DNA of 64,000 bases from Siderastrea siderea (lineage: Eukaryota > Cnidaria > Anthozoa > Scleractinia > Rhizangiidae), in contig OZ034975.1 in the NCBI GenBank assembly GCA_964030785.1, positions 34,005,769 to 34,069,768 on the forward strand, in the 5' to 3' direction. A program made the translations under genes and the position numbers. The notes beneath the pieces are model-generated. The model ran no database searches, was not told where the DNA came from, and saw nothing but the letters and a program-made list of their open reading frames with translations. Positions 12,157 through 24,022 of this stretch are shown piece by piece (the first letter of the stretch is position 1; every line of letters begins with the position of its first letter).

Positions 12157-13681
12157 ATGATGAACGCCGATGGTTTTGAGGACGACGATGGCGCTGATGC
12201 GTTCCTGCTTTCAGTTCAATCCGATAGAATCAAATCCTTAAAACTTTCGGGAGCTGGATTTAAAGGTCATTTGAGCAGACTTTACAAAGAGATTGAACAG
12301 TTGTTGACTAACAGTCAAAATGTCACACTTGTTAACGAGAAGCTGAAAGTTCTTGAGTCGGCCTTCGTTAATTATGACCAAGCGCACAATGCGTACACTA
12401 CAGAATGCTTCCAGGGTCCCGAAGAGTTACACGCGGCTTCCGTGGCGTCTGAAAAAGAACTTCCCAAGAAACAAGAGTTTATCGAGCGTGTTGGAAATTG
12501 GATGCAAAATGCCAAAATCGAGGAGCTTTCTGAAATACAACCCAGCGACTCCGTGAGTCAAAACGGTTCTTCCTTCGTTACAAAAGGAAGCCATCGTTCA
12601 AGTAGAGGCTCAAGTTCACGTCTGAGTGTTACAATAAAGGTAGCAAAAGCAGAGAAAGCCGTCGCTCGGTTAAAATCACATCAGCTTAAGAAGAAGATAG
12701 AGTTGCAGCAGAAACGAGATGCCGTGCAGCGAGAACAGGAACTGCCTTGGAGTCAATTGGTTACTTGGATGAGATGAATAGTGCTGACAATTTGAGAAGC
12801 GTTGTTAACAGGCTTCCGTTTCACCTAAAAATGAAGTGGTTGGAAGTAGCAGACAAAATCCAAGAATCTGGACAGCGTCCAAGAATACATCATGTTTCGC
12901 ACTTCGTTTGTACAAAGGCCCGGGCTGCCAACAACCCAGTTTTTGGTGATGATTTCAATGACGAGCGAGAAAGAACCAAGAAGGACGGCTTCAAACCCAA
13001 AACCAAACCTCCAAGTACAAAGGTTACAACCCTTGCAACCCGGGGAGACTCAAGAAAACCTGGTCAGCAACTGTGCAAGGTGAAAGAACACAATCAAACC
13101 GCAGAGTTCATTCGGGATTTAAGTCGAGCGCTGTGTTTGGAAGATGCATCGTGTGTGATGGCATACATCAACTGTGGAATTGTGAACAATTTAAAAACAA
13201 ACCGTACAGCGATCGCATCAACATAATTCGCGACGCCAGACTTTGTGAGAACTGTATCAAAGTTGGACATATGGCTAAAGGATGTATGCAGAGAAGCGGT
13301 TGCTACGTTGAGGGCTGTGGAAAGAAGCACATGACTGTCCTCCACCCACCAGCTCAGCCTTTACCCACTGGTCAAGAAACACAAAACGGACATCCTACCA
13401 GAGAAGACGTCGGCAGCAATGGAATTTCCAATGCAGGTGTTAACACTGATCAGCCGAGCCAGGATCATGCAACTGGGGCCGGTGTAAATAGCCAAAGCAG
13501 TACCAGTCATACAACCAACCAAGTCCGTCTTAGAATTGTTCCTGTTAGAGTGCGTGGTAGCCAGCCAGGTCAAGTGGTACAAACATATGCCCTGTTGGAT
13601 AATGGCTCTGATTTAACCCTCTGTGACAAGATGTTGATCGAACCATTAGGGATCACAGGGAAACACAAAACAGTAACCTGA
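12157..13681 (+). pseudogene. Truncated BEL/Pao retrotransposon Gag-protease
   Basis: Three overlapping open stretches in different frames. 12157-12777 (206 codons) is a coiled-coil-rich Gag N-terminus. 12747 to about 13110 continues with a DNLRSVVNRLPFHLKMKW segment and an ARAANNPVFGDDF segment typical of the BEL/Pao Gag C-terminal half. 13073-13681 carries paired Cys/His knuckles (CIVCDGIHQLWNC, CENCIKVGHMAKGC, then C-x4-C-x3-H) and a retropepsin-like motif, YALLDNGSDLTLC, as in the DUF1758 protease family. The DUF1759-like middle part expected between the first two pieces is missing, so an internal deletion is inferred. A frame change follows near 13080-13120, and a stop at 13681 ends the protease early. 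No reverse transcriptase, RNase H or integrase follows. The element is therefore dead. Confidence 0.8.
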
Positions 13682-15043
13682 TCTCAGGCTCAATCAACAT
13701 AACACGTTCTTTACACGTGAAACGACCCACACTAAACATTATCACATGACTGCCTGCCCATGTGATAAGATTTTACTTTTTTACTACAAGCTAAATGTTT
13801 TCTTCCAACTTCCAACACAATTCGTATTACAACAACTCTGAACTGCTGTCTACATTTTAACCAAAATACCATAACCTTGTATCAAGAGAGGATTAATACC
13901 CCTTTATCCTCTCTTGCCTTGTATGTATCAGACGTCCTCCTTCAATATTTCACTTCCGTTTCACCGCTAAACAACCACATATGCAATACAATTTGACCTT
14001 CACCTGATCACATGTACTCCACGTGATAAAATTCACGTTGTTTACCACACAGGCGGACCCCTCCATTATTCCCAAATTCACTCATTTAAAATTCCAACGA
14101 CTCATTCCCCCATTTCCACCTCCATGCATAACAAAACATCCCTTAATATTGTTTTCGTCCAATTTCGCATCTTACTTTCACATCAAAACACTCATCAAAA
14201 CAAACCTTATTCGCTGAACCACTGATCAGGTCACTGATTTTTTATCAATCACGTGTACGCAACCACTAACATAACCCCCATTGGCTGACTTACCCTCAAA
14301 TCTGGAAAAGCCCTGGGAACGAAGTTGCACAATATTGGACACAGCTCCACTTATAAGGTAAACTCTGTCTAAAAACAAAAACTTTTCTAATGCTCAACGC
14401 TACTCAAATAAACTACATCACCTTCGTACTCGCACGTTCATTCAATAACCATTTCCTTATTTACCTCTCACTGACAGCTACAAAATAGCTTACGTACGCA
14501 CTGCGTGCCTATGTTTTTGGTAGCGATCGTAGAGATCATATGGAAACCAGCCTTAAGAGTGATTTGCAACCACCCACATAACCATTCAGTCTTGTCGCGT
14601 AAGCTTGCGTTGGTGTGACAACCTTAATTGAAATAACTGTATACTTAAGTAGAATAATATAGTAGTCAATGTGGAGACTTAAAATCGGAGAAAATCATGC
14701 CGCTTTGTTCTTGGGATGTGAATTTAACCGGTTAGTACAAGCCCACGGACTTCCATTCTGGTGGGCGTGAGGGGTAGCATCGTGAGGACTCATTACCGGA
14801 ATTTAACCGTATACAAGAAGTCACAAAGATAAAATGCAACAAATAAAACATAACCCAAGTTCAGACAATTTCGTTCACAGCACCTTTCTCCCGCTCATTG
14901 GCATATTTTAATACTCAAACTAGGCAAACTATCAAAATTCTAGGAAGCTGCACTTTTTGAACACTGAATACGCAGTTTAAAAGAATTTCAAGACCTTGCC
15001 CGAACTTGTTGCATTCGTCGGTGTAGTTACGAGTTAGGGTGGA
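13682..15043. other. Non-coding, no gene recognised
   Basis: Rich in TCAC/GTGA words such as GATCACGTG and CACGTGATAA. No second LTR of the upstream element could be matched by eye. No coding or RNA signal. Confidence 0.4.
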
Positions 15044-15052
15044 TTCATTTGC

Positions 15053-17884
15053 CATCGTGTCTAAAAGTACACACGAGTGACCACGAATCACCACGAGTGA
15101 CCAAGAGTAGACACGAGTGACCACAAGTGACCACGAGTGACCACGAGTTAGAATGCATCAAAATATTTTGCTGATGTCATGATGGCGTCATCATTTTTAT
15201 CAAATAATCACTATTTCACGGCAAACTGACCGTTTCTTGAGACCTTAATACATGGATTTGACATTTCTGAATGAGGGAGGGGATATAAACTTCCCACCAC
15301 CCGCACCCTTTAATCTCAGTTCCCGCCACTTTTCTTAACTTTTTCTTCCCGCGCTTTTTTCCTCCTCCCGTACACCTCCCTCCTTCTTTTCTACCCGGAG
15401 TCCCAAATTCTGTCCACCTCCCTCCCTACCCCTGCCTCCCCCCCACCTCGCCCTCGAAGACTACTAGTGACCAAGGGCGAAAAAAAGAAAGGAAGAAAGT
15501 GAAAATCATAAAAATTAACAAAAAGGTTTTCTGTGAAAGTACTTGTTTTAAGGAAATATTTTAACGAGAACTTTTCTACTACAAACCAAGCCTGGAGAAA
15601 AGCACAGAATTGACAGGTAGTGAATGACAATTTCAACAATCTTTAATGTTTTATGATTCTTATATGTGAGAGCCCAGTTTCCCCTTTGTAATATGACATA
15701 ATTCATTTAATTGTTAAACGATTATAGTGGTTAATGTTTACGCTATAAATTTCTCATATCAGCAAAATACTTAACAATCAAACACCTTTGTTAACTACAA
15801 CAGTCTTCAAAGAGGAAATCAAAGTAATTATTTATCTTAGATTTCTTTGAATATTATTAATAGCTTTTCACAGCCGATAATGTAGCTGTGAGTACGTCCA
15901 AATCATTTGCAAGTCGCGCAAATCCTGCACAATGCTAAACACATACTGGTGGAATGACAAATGTAAACAACTAGGCCGACGATGAGATTATCCTGCCTAT
16001 AATTAACTTAACTGGAAACTAGCAAATTTATCAAACTGAACTACTTTTAAGAGTACTATAGAAACCAAACTGACTCTCGAGTGACTAGACCTAGACACTG
16101 ATAATCACACCTTTGGACAAAAAACTGAGAAACTGGTCGTGACTGTTAGGAATATAATGCATACGATGTGAATCATTTAATTCTTTACAAGGTTTTAGTA
16201 GAATAAAAAGTGAAAAGATTTGGAGAAAACCAATTAAAAATTTTTATTTAAAAAATCTTGTTCGATTTATGTTACTCGCGAACTCGTTTAGATTGCATTG
16301 CATTACGTAACACGAAAAGGGCTCAAAGCATTCTAGCTCCAGGCCAATTTGAACACCATCAGAAGAGGTTACAACCTACTTGATAAACTACACCCGTCAA
16401 CCATAAAGTCCATTAAGAGTTACACAATGTTACGATTAGCGGCGGTGATGAAAAAACACATGACAAAATTTGGTGAATTTCACAGCGTGGAAATTTCACA
16501 GGGGTAGTTATACCGAGACTTAGAAGACTGTAAGTTCTTATCTCAACGAGTGGTCCCTTTTGTATTTGCTGTTATGGTGCGAATATTTATTTATGACACT
16601 CATTTTTGTCTATCTATTTTTCCCAAAGACTTTTCTTCGAGAAATTGAGAGACCAGCATTTGGCAAGGCTTTATTTTCCCGATTTTTAATTGAGAAAAAA
16701 TAGGATGCTTATGGTAGTGTGTTTGTTTGTTTGTTTTTTCAATTAAATATGGCGATTATTTTATTTTTGCGTGGGGGCGCAGTGATTTAGTGGTCAACGC
16801 GTTGGACTGCAGATTTGAAGGGCAGTGATTCGAGGTTCAGACCCTGCCAGCATGTTGTTTCCTTAGAGACCCAACATTTTCTCTCTCCACCCAGGTGTAT
16901 AAAATGGGTACCGGCGACATACTGCTGGGGTAACCTTGGGATGGACTAGCATCCCATCCAGGGGAGAGTAGCAATTCTCTCAGTTGATTCGTGCTACAGA
17001 AACCGGGATAAGCTCCAGTCGTGTTGGCCCTCTTGACTCGTGTGCCGCGACTTAACCTTACCTTTACCTTATTTAATTTTTTTAAAAAGTAATCTATACA
17101 AAAACCCATCGTTTCGTCGACTTCCTGATTTTCTTTGGCAATAATGAAAATGCAACAGATATTTCATTTTTAAAATTTTAATTACTTTTTAATGATATTT
17201 TTGAACAAATCTAAGCAAACCATTCTTTCTTTCATTCACTTGTGATCATGGAATTGGCCACGGGGGAAATTATCATTCTTTGTATCTAAGTACGTCTCCA
17301 GAAACGATCTATTCGAGGCTAAATGTTAATAACTTGATGAAATGATGTAATGTTGATGTCTGCCAACTATCTTGATGCATATTCACTCGTATATTATTAA
17401 TTCTCATTTTATCTTTCTTTCTTTCTTTTTTTTCGCCCTTGGTCACTAATAGCCTTCGAAGGTGGGGCTGGGGAGGGAGTTGGACAGAGTTTGTGACCCC
17501 GGGTTGAAACGAGTGGGAGGTGTATGGGAGGTGGAAAAAAACGCAGGAAGCGTCAGTAGAAAGCGAGAGAAATATTTAAAAAGTGAAGGTAACTGAAATT
17601 AAAGGAGGCGGACTGGTGAGAAGTTTGTCCCCTTCTCCCCCCTCTTTGGCCGTCCCCTAGCCCCTCCCCATTAAGAAAGGGCGGAAATGTCGAATCCAGG
17701 TATTAAGGCCTCAAGAAACGGTCAATTTGCCGTTTAATAGTAATCATTTGATAAAATGATGTAATGATGACGTCATCATGACGTCTACAAAATATTTTGA
17801 TGCATTCTGACTCGTGGTCACTCGTAGACACTCGTGGGACTCGTGGTCATTCGTGGTCGCTCGTGTGTACTTTTAGACACGATC
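15053..17884. mobile_element. Mutator-like (MULE) non-autonomous element, 9-bp TSD
   Basis: The element is flanked by perfect direct repeats TTCATTTGC at 15044-15052 and 17885-17893. Its terminal inverted repeats begin ATCGTGTCTAAAAGTACACA and extend about 430-450 bp inwards, to around 15490 on the left and 17430 on the right. Both arms contain the tandem word CACGAGTGAC (15068-15150; inverted at 17815-17875). Long TIRs with a 9-bp duplication are the hallmark of the Mutator superfamily. The interior has no transposase and carries a SINE, so it is non-autonomous. An uninterrupted copy of the target, with TTCATTTGC followed by AGCATACGCGTAT, lies inverted at about 18620-18656 and confirms the junctions. 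Confidence 0.85.
16771..17070 (+). mobile_element. tRNA-derived SINE
   Basis: The head is tRNA-like, with an A-box-like TTTAGTGGTCAACGCG near 16787-16802 and a B-box-like AGGTTCAGACCC near 16834. A tRNA-unrelated body follows (GGTGTATAAAATGGGTACCG near 16893), then a short repetitive tail of ACCTT units ending near 17070. It lacks a cloverleaf good enough for a working tRNA. It sits inside the MULE, so it inserted later than that element or travels with it. Confidence 0.75.
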
Positions 17885-17893
17885 TTCATTTGC

Positions 17894-18669
17894 AGCATAC
17901 GCGTATACTTGTCGCTTTCTTAACTCGCACCCTGTTGTAAATAAACGTGTCGAAAAAAAAACCAGCAAACCCTTCAATTGAAAACAATTACGTTCATCGT
18001 CAGGGTGAAAAGTAAGGAAAGCGTCAAAGATTCTATTTCTTGGGTGGTTTACTTGGCTTTCAATGCTGTGGAGCGTGATACCCTATTATAATTTAGTTAG
18101 TTGTGGTGGAAGTAGCAATAAGAATGTGGCAGGCACAGGTAGAGGGGAAGATGGAATAATGGTACAAAGTGAAGATGACGATGTACTTTTTTGCTATTAT
18201 GTCAAGGGGAAATATTCAACTGATAGGTTCAATTGATACGTCTGATTAACCTATGCTGCCAGCAAACTATTAAAGTTATCTACAACACCGTGGTAATTAA
18301 AATGCTGGAAGGGTGGGAAATTCGACAGACTGTTTATTTGCATCGCATTCGGGATACGCGTATAGGGTATGCGATTACTCAATGGCGTATCGATTTATCG
18401 CATTTAATGAAGATATATTTGCATTTTAGCCCCACGGGAAAATGCAATCCTTTCGCAAGTATTTGAACAGGCATTTTCCTCCTTTTGGGAAAAGTAATCA
18501 GAGTTGACAGCTCCAAAATAGCCAATGAGGTACGAGCGCACGCTGGAACGTGCCATTGATTTATCGCCTACTCCATACGCGTAACCCAAATGTGATGCAA
18601 ACGAATAGGTTGTCGCATTTTTTACTATACGCGTATGCTGCAAATGAATCCACCCTTAAAATGCAGTCG
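17894..18669. repeat. ATACGCGTAT-containing host repeat
   Basis: Several copies of the palindromic word TACGCGTA (near 17898, 18356 and 18627) accompany words such as GCAAATGAATCCACCC. This is the repeat into which the MULE inserted. No coding capacity is evident. Confidence 0.45.
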
Positions 18670-18675
18670 TGTACA

Positions 18676-20113
18676 GCGCCGCAAATGATCCCGAGACCGC
18701 AAATGATCCCCGACCGCAAATGATCCCCAAATTGGACCGCAAATGATCCCAGGACCACAAATGATCCCCACAGCGGACCGCAAATGATCCCGCTGAAAAA
18801 AATTGGAATGGCGTGGAGTTTCAGTGAAGGTGAAAATACCGGAAGGTGAAAGTACTGACCAAAATAAATCAAAAAACAGAAAAATTTGTTGCTTATCGAG
18901 ATCAGTGAAATAAAACATTTTAAAGGCTCTAGACCACAGTGGCATAGAAAGCAAACATGATTATGTTTAAAAAATATATTTTAAATTCACATGTATACAC
19001 AGATCGCAGGGATGACCGACCGATGGTCGACCGAGACCGCGACAGTCGAGAAAGCCACCGGTTTCCAGGGCACGGTGATTGACGTCTGGCTTTGAAATCA
19101 AAGGTCACTAAACAATGTGTGAGAAGGTCACTAGACCATGTGTTATAAAGGCAGTGTCCTGTTCGCTTGCGATCGCGCTTGTAGAAATTGCTAAACTGGT
19201 CTCCAATTTGAATACTCTCGTCCTTTCATTGGCGTTTTTTGTTGGTGTTAATGCTGGTGGAGGTGACGAAGGCCTGAAAATGAAAGTGATAAGAAAACCG
19301 AGCTAGGTTTGGATCTTGTCTTTTGTGCGTGTTGGCCGAAATCCCGCCGGTATTATCCTTGGCAGCCGATGCCTTTTATAGGTAACGATTTGAGTTGTCA
19401 CGCAACCTGTCAAATGTGCATAACATGTTGCATCCAGCTGGTTATACCCACCTGAGAAATCAGAAAAGTATTGTATATTGTAAATTTGAGTGTTGAAGTG
19501 AACCCATTGATTTTTCCACTGAGCATTGCTCTAGAAAGGAAAAGTTAACCCGCTCGAGATAAAGAAATATATATATTTGTAGCTGGCTGGTAAAATCAGT
19601 TAACATGAGCGGTTGCAAATTTTCTCGTGACTAGCGCTTGTGCTACTTGTACATGTATAAGAAAGCATTCTGTTATTCTGTTAAAAGATCGTAAAGAAAA
19701 TACACAAATTAAACCAGGTATATTTACAACCTGCATGCTAAGCCAAAGGTACAAAAACAATTGCGAATTTATAGGACTACATTACCTAGTAACATTTTAT
19801 TTCTTTATTTAATTTTTTTTGGCCTCGAAATAGAATAATTATCTAAGTCATGATTTATGGGGCTAAAACGTGCTTTGAGGAATAATAAAGACAAAAGCTC
19901 CAGTATCCACATTATTCCGTAGACATCGCCATGCCTCTGTCCACGCCTTTACAATGTCATCGCCGTTCTGTTATCCACTCTATTCCTATTATTTAGCGGG
20001 ATCATTTGCGGTCCGCAGTGGGGATCACTTGCGGTTCTGGGATCATTTGCGGTCCTATTTGGGGATCATTTGCGGTCCGGGATCATTTGCGGTCTCGGGA
20101 TCATTTGCGGCGC
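18676..20113. mobile_element. DNA element with tandem ATCATTTGCGG termini
   Basis: The ends are inverted arrays of six imperfect units each: GCAAATGATCC units at 18681-18795 and the complementary ATCATTTGCGG units at 20000-20113. The outermost bases are GCGCCGC on both sides, bordered by TGTACA at 18670-18675 and 20114-20119. Because TGTACA is palindromic it could be either a 6-bp target duplication or part of the inverted repeat. The interior (about 1.2 kb) has no convincing ORF. The superfamily is unassigned; terminal tandem arrays resemble those of the nearby MULE-type elements. Confidence 0.7.
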
Positions 20114-20119
20114 TGTACA

Positions 20120-21098
20120 GTCGGCCAAGGTCGTCGTCATTCAGCCGTGTCATAACGTGTTTGCATGATTGCAACGTCGGTAATGTAATTTGCATCTTAC
20201 ACCTCACGCCATTTGAAAACGGTGTAAACGTCTTCAATTATGCCTAAATATATGTCCTTTGGAAAATGGTGTGAAAATGTCAAAATTTTTTGCTCGGACA
20301 TAATTACACAAGCGTACCTTTATTAGTACCTTTGCTTATTCGAACTACGTACGAAAAAGCAGAGTGTGTAGCACGTAAGAGGATTGCGTGACCAGACTCA
20401 ACTTCCGCCTAAGCTTGCACATGCACGCCAGTACCAGTCAGATGTTTTCATCTATGCAAATGAACAACTGGCGATCTTGCCTCTGGTTCTTCTCGTCGCT
20501 GGCCGCTAACATCGATAAGATGCGTTTGGTAGATTCAGTGGAAGCACCTTCAGTCTGCTATATTTTCTTCGCACTGTTAATTCTTCCGCATACAGGCATG
20601 TATACAACTTTCGTTTTGCCATCTTGACGTACATTTTAATATTCTCAGACCTGCAACTAGCCATGTAAAGAGTATTTACGTACGGCTTGCTTTATTTTTG
20701 CCGGTTATTCATTTCGTCATTAGCCTAAGTTTACCACTTTACGTCGAAAAACTGTCCTCAGGTACATAGAGCTGCAATGGGCTGAATTCGACAAGTTTCA
20801 CAGAATATTTTCGTTTGAGCACTGATGTTTCCGTTTGGCCGTCGGCGAAGGCTGACCTTTGAGCAAGTGATTTTATACCTCCCAAGTTAAGATTCAATTT
20901 CAACCACTCAGTCTCGTGAAGTTATTTCAAAACAGACACCAAAAGGATCGTTTTGAAGGATTATATATCTGTTCGGAGTCATTGCGTCAGACATTTGAAA
21001 TAAACTGTAAAACTAGAGTTCTCAGTTTAACTAAATGTCACCTAAAACTCTCGTAACCGGGGAATAAATTAAATGCTTTTGTTTTGGCGGGATGTATA
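20120..21098. other. Non-coding spacer, no gene recognised
   Basis: Ordinary AT-rich DNA between two DNA transposons. The ORF at 20388-20627 has no recognisable domain and no splice context. Confidence 0.4.
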
Positions 21099-21208
21099 TA
21101 CAGCTATATCGAGAAACGTTGTCGGAAAAAAACCCCAGAAAACTGCACAAGCCAATCCCGAAAGGTATTTTGGGTAGTTTCATCATTTCCGTGAAATCTT
21201 TAAAAAAC

Positions 21209-22509
21209 ATGGCAGGAGACGCCATGGACGTCTGTCTGCGTGTGCTGAAAGAAGCCCACAAAAACAGGTACGACACCTACAGTGTCAGGAAAGTACCTTG
21301 CTTTGCAACAGTCATGCAATTGAAGCAATACTTTCTGCAGAATTGTAAAGAGGAAATATTTCCAGCAACCGACACGACCTTCCAAATCGGCTACTACGCG
21401 GACGGAAACAAGAAATTCTCTATATCGTCCGAAATCCAGCTCGCCGAAGCGTTTTCTTTGGTAAAAAACGGGATGATAACATTGTGGGTGGATCCACATA
21501 AAGACGTTCCAAGGGGTTCTTCGGGCAAAAAGAGAAAAGGTAAGAAACACAATAAGCCATGTTTTGCACGTTTTGTTGCACCAAAAGTTAAGTGAGATTT
21601 TTTCCCTTGTTCTCAGTGATAATGATTATGATTATCACTATTCTGACTTAGGTAATCCCAGTAGTGCTCGAGATGATAGCGGGGACGGAGAGGAAGAAAA
21701 CAGCTACGACTCTTGTCTTTCACGGCTTAGAGAGAAGCATACTCTTCCCGAGTTCAAATTGCGCTGCTGGGCGCGGATGGTGGTAAGGAAAATTTGAGTT
21801 GCCGAGAGTAATTTTCACCTTCTTTAGTTAAATTTCATATCCACCTTCAGACTATATTTTTATAAGATTGTTTGCTTCGTATTTTCTAAGGCGAGTTTTC
21901 AGCCAGAAGTTGTTTCCAAATGTCTACAAAAATTAGCATAAAACGCACTTGTTGCACGTTCTTGAGACTGAAATGTCTTGGACAAGTTTTGAGCTAATTT
22001 TGCAACAACGAATTACACTTCTCCAATATAATTATTGGTCAAGGTTTTATGTTGTTTTTACCTCCTCTGATGAGCTCGAATTGAGATCGGCGGGTGTCCG
22101 TAAAAATAACTATTGAAAACAGGAATAGTTCAATTTGTATCATTTTATTCCATTACAGGTTAACGGAACCCACAAGAGTGAAGATAACCCTCCGAATGTT
22201 CCATTTTTTACTGGCAATTCGAAAGCGGCTTCAAAATCATTCAAAAGTCAAACATCAGGTGAAATCAGTGGACAATCCACGGATGGCGCTGAAAGAAAGG
22301 CAAGAGAGGCATTTCTTAGCAGATGCTAGCGGCCTTTAAATGTGTATTATTTTCTTAACCAAACGCTTTTCTACTTGTAGGTGCGTATGAGTTCAAGCAT
22401 TCTTCAGCAGCTCAAGGATCTCAAAGCATTGAAAGACGATGACGTCCTTACAGAAAACGAATTTTCTTTGCAAAAGGATAAACTGTTAAAAGAAATGAAT
22501 TCTTTGTAG
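21209..22509 (+). CDS. Transposon accessory protein, PB1-like plus SHOCT-like
   Basis: I trace four exons. Exon 1, 21209-21539, starts MAGDAMDVCLRVL and ends at GTAAGA. Exon 2, 21652-21782, follows a TTAG acceptor and is acidic (DDSGDGEEENSYDS). Exon 3 starts at 22159 after TTACAG. The last exon starts at about 22381 after a TTGTAG acceptor and ends at the TAG at 22507-22509. Exons 1-3 are phase-compatible. The exit from exon 3 is unclear: its frame reaches a stop at about 22329, so the last exon may need a mutated donor or an alternative site. The exon 1 product has the order of a PB1-type ubiquitin-like fold: FATVMQLKQYFL, then FQIGYYADGNKKFSISSE, then LAEAF and ITLWVDP. A lysine-rich tail follows. 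The final exon reads LQQLKDLKALKDDD with TENEFSLQKDKLLKEM, the pattern of a short C-terminal SHOCT-like oligomerisation module. A second homologue lies at 24156-24368. A role in transposition or its control is inference only. Confidence 0.6.
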
Positions 22510-22576
22510 TTTTTTAATATGCGATAATAATCAAACATTCGTCATTAACACTGAATAAAATTCATTTGTTTATTTA

Positions 22577-23902
22577 TCACAGGTATTCGGCATGTTGAAT
22601 GTAGTTTCTGATCTGTTCATCAGTAACCTGAAGAAATGCTTCTTCCACCATGAATTTGGGATCCTGGCAAAATTGCCAGGCCGCGTCATTTTCCCTGATC
22701 CAGTTTTTTGTTTGGGCAAACAGTTCTTCGCGTGGCATAAAATCCGGGCTGTATGGCGGAAGGAACACAACCATTGCTCCCGCGGCATGAATCCTGTTAA
22801 CTACGGCGTCGGTGTGGTGGATAGCCGCATTACCTGTGGCAAATGAAAAATAAGGAAGAAATAAATTAATGTGATGCTAATCGCGTGAATCACAGAGGGT
22901 TTAAATTTCAAATGGAAGGGAATGAAGTATCTGAGGAGTTACAAAAATATTTAATTTCATAACCACCGCCACATCGTAGTGTTGCAAGAAATTTTATGCT
23001 TACCCATTATGACCACTGATCGTGGATTGATGCCATTAAATGGAAGCAAGTTAGGGCAGAGCTTTTGATCCACAAACTCTTCAAATTTTGCCCCGTCGAC
23101 CTTGCCCTGATAGATACCCACTTCTATCATTCCTTCCGTACAAATAACGGGTATGGCCGTTATGCGCGGTCCCCAGTTCTGCGCCTGACGTTTGACCGTG
23201 GCTCTGTTACCGACTAGACTATAGCCATAGATGCGAGAAGTCTTTTGTCCTAAAAAAGTAAAAGGTTGACGAAAAAATTGTGATTTGTGAAAAATAATTG
23301 AAGAGTACAAAAAGTTGTAAAACAGCAATTGAATACTTACAAATCCGCTTTCGTCCAAAAACACCAACATTTCAGGATCCAGGAGACAAACATTGGACCT
23401 GAAAAGTACTCTTGCTTCCTCAGATCTTTGAAGGGCAATTCTTGCCAGCTTAAAATGATAAAACACGCTTAAATTGACACACCAGGAAAATGATGCAAAT
23501 TTGCGAAATAAAAAGCCCTATTATAGTAAAGCGAGTATTTCACAAACCTTTTTGCGGGTGAAACTATTCCGTTTTTAAATACCGCAATATGCTGGAAACA
23601 ACATTTTCTGACCCTGTCTGTTCGTAGACATCGTAGGCAATCTCTGCAAGAGTTTTGTCCGGGTGTTCAAGAACAGCTTCCATAATTACGAACTCCACGT
23701 GTGGATGCATGGCAAAACTATTCAAAGGTCGCCCTAATTTCTCCCATTTTACTTCGCCAGTATTTAGGCATTTTGAAATATAGCGCTCCACCGTTCTTGG
23801 GGACATGAATAAAGTAGCCGCTACATCATCTACACTATAACCTAAAAACTCCTTCATCCATATGGCTCGCCATCTAAGATCGTCACTGTACGGACGAGGC
23901 AT
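22577..23902 (-). pseudogene. Tc1/mariner (IS630-like) DDE transposase, inactivated
   Basis: Four minus-strand exons: 23902-23548, 23448-23341, 23241-23004 and 22833-22577, about 318 codons in all, close to the family size. The N-terminus (MPRPYSDDLRWRAIWMKEF, then a helix-turn-helix with SPRTVERYI) is the DNA-binding domain. The DDE domain shows VFLDESGF with the first Asp, RIYGYSLVGNRA, and the C-terminal LPPYSPDFMPREELF with the Glu. Two defects are visible. An extra A in an A run near 23572-23576 shifts the frame before the end of exon 1. The second catalytic Asp, normally in a D-N-A-S-I-H context, is Gly here (GNAAIHH near 22815-22833). Introns have GT-AG ends and keep phase elsewhere. 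The start codon is at 23902-23900, just inside the right TIR. This would recognise the TIRs and cut and paste at TA if intact. Confidence 0.85.
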
Positions 23903-24022
23903 CGCGGGTTTAATGTATCAATTGACTTATTAAAATTCATTGACCGTATCCCAAAATACCTTTCGGGATTGGCTTGTGCAGTTTTTTGCTTTTTTCCGAC
24001 AACGTTTCTCGAAATAGCTGTA

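Larger units (their letters stand above)
21101..24020. mobile_element. Two-gene Tc1/mariner-type DNA transposon
   Basis: Terminal inverted repeats of about 75-80 bp start CAGCTATATCGAGAAACGTT on the left and end with the complement of CAGCTATTTCGAGAAACGTT on the right. TA sits on both sides (21099-21100 and 24021-24022), as expected for Tc1/mariner integration. Inside are two convergent spliced genes: a plus-strand accessory gene (21209-22509) and a minus-strand IS630/Tc1-like transposase (22577-23902), whose 3' ends are only about 70 bp apart. The element is structurally complete at 2920 bp, but the transposase is damaged, so this copy should be immobile on its own. Confidence 0.85.

Noticed and set aside
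13682..14600. 3' LTR of the BEL/Pao element
   Set aside because: No stretch here could be matched to 11.3-12.1 kb by eye, so an LTR pair is not claimed.
15068..15150. CRISPR-like array of short repeats
   Set aside because: Units are contiguous with no unique spacers, are mirrored at the other end of a transposon, and the genome is eukaryotic.
18561..18954. Overlapping minus-strand ORFs with repeating DHLRS/IICG peptides
   Set aside because: They are translations of the tandem ATCATTTGCGG array, not genes.
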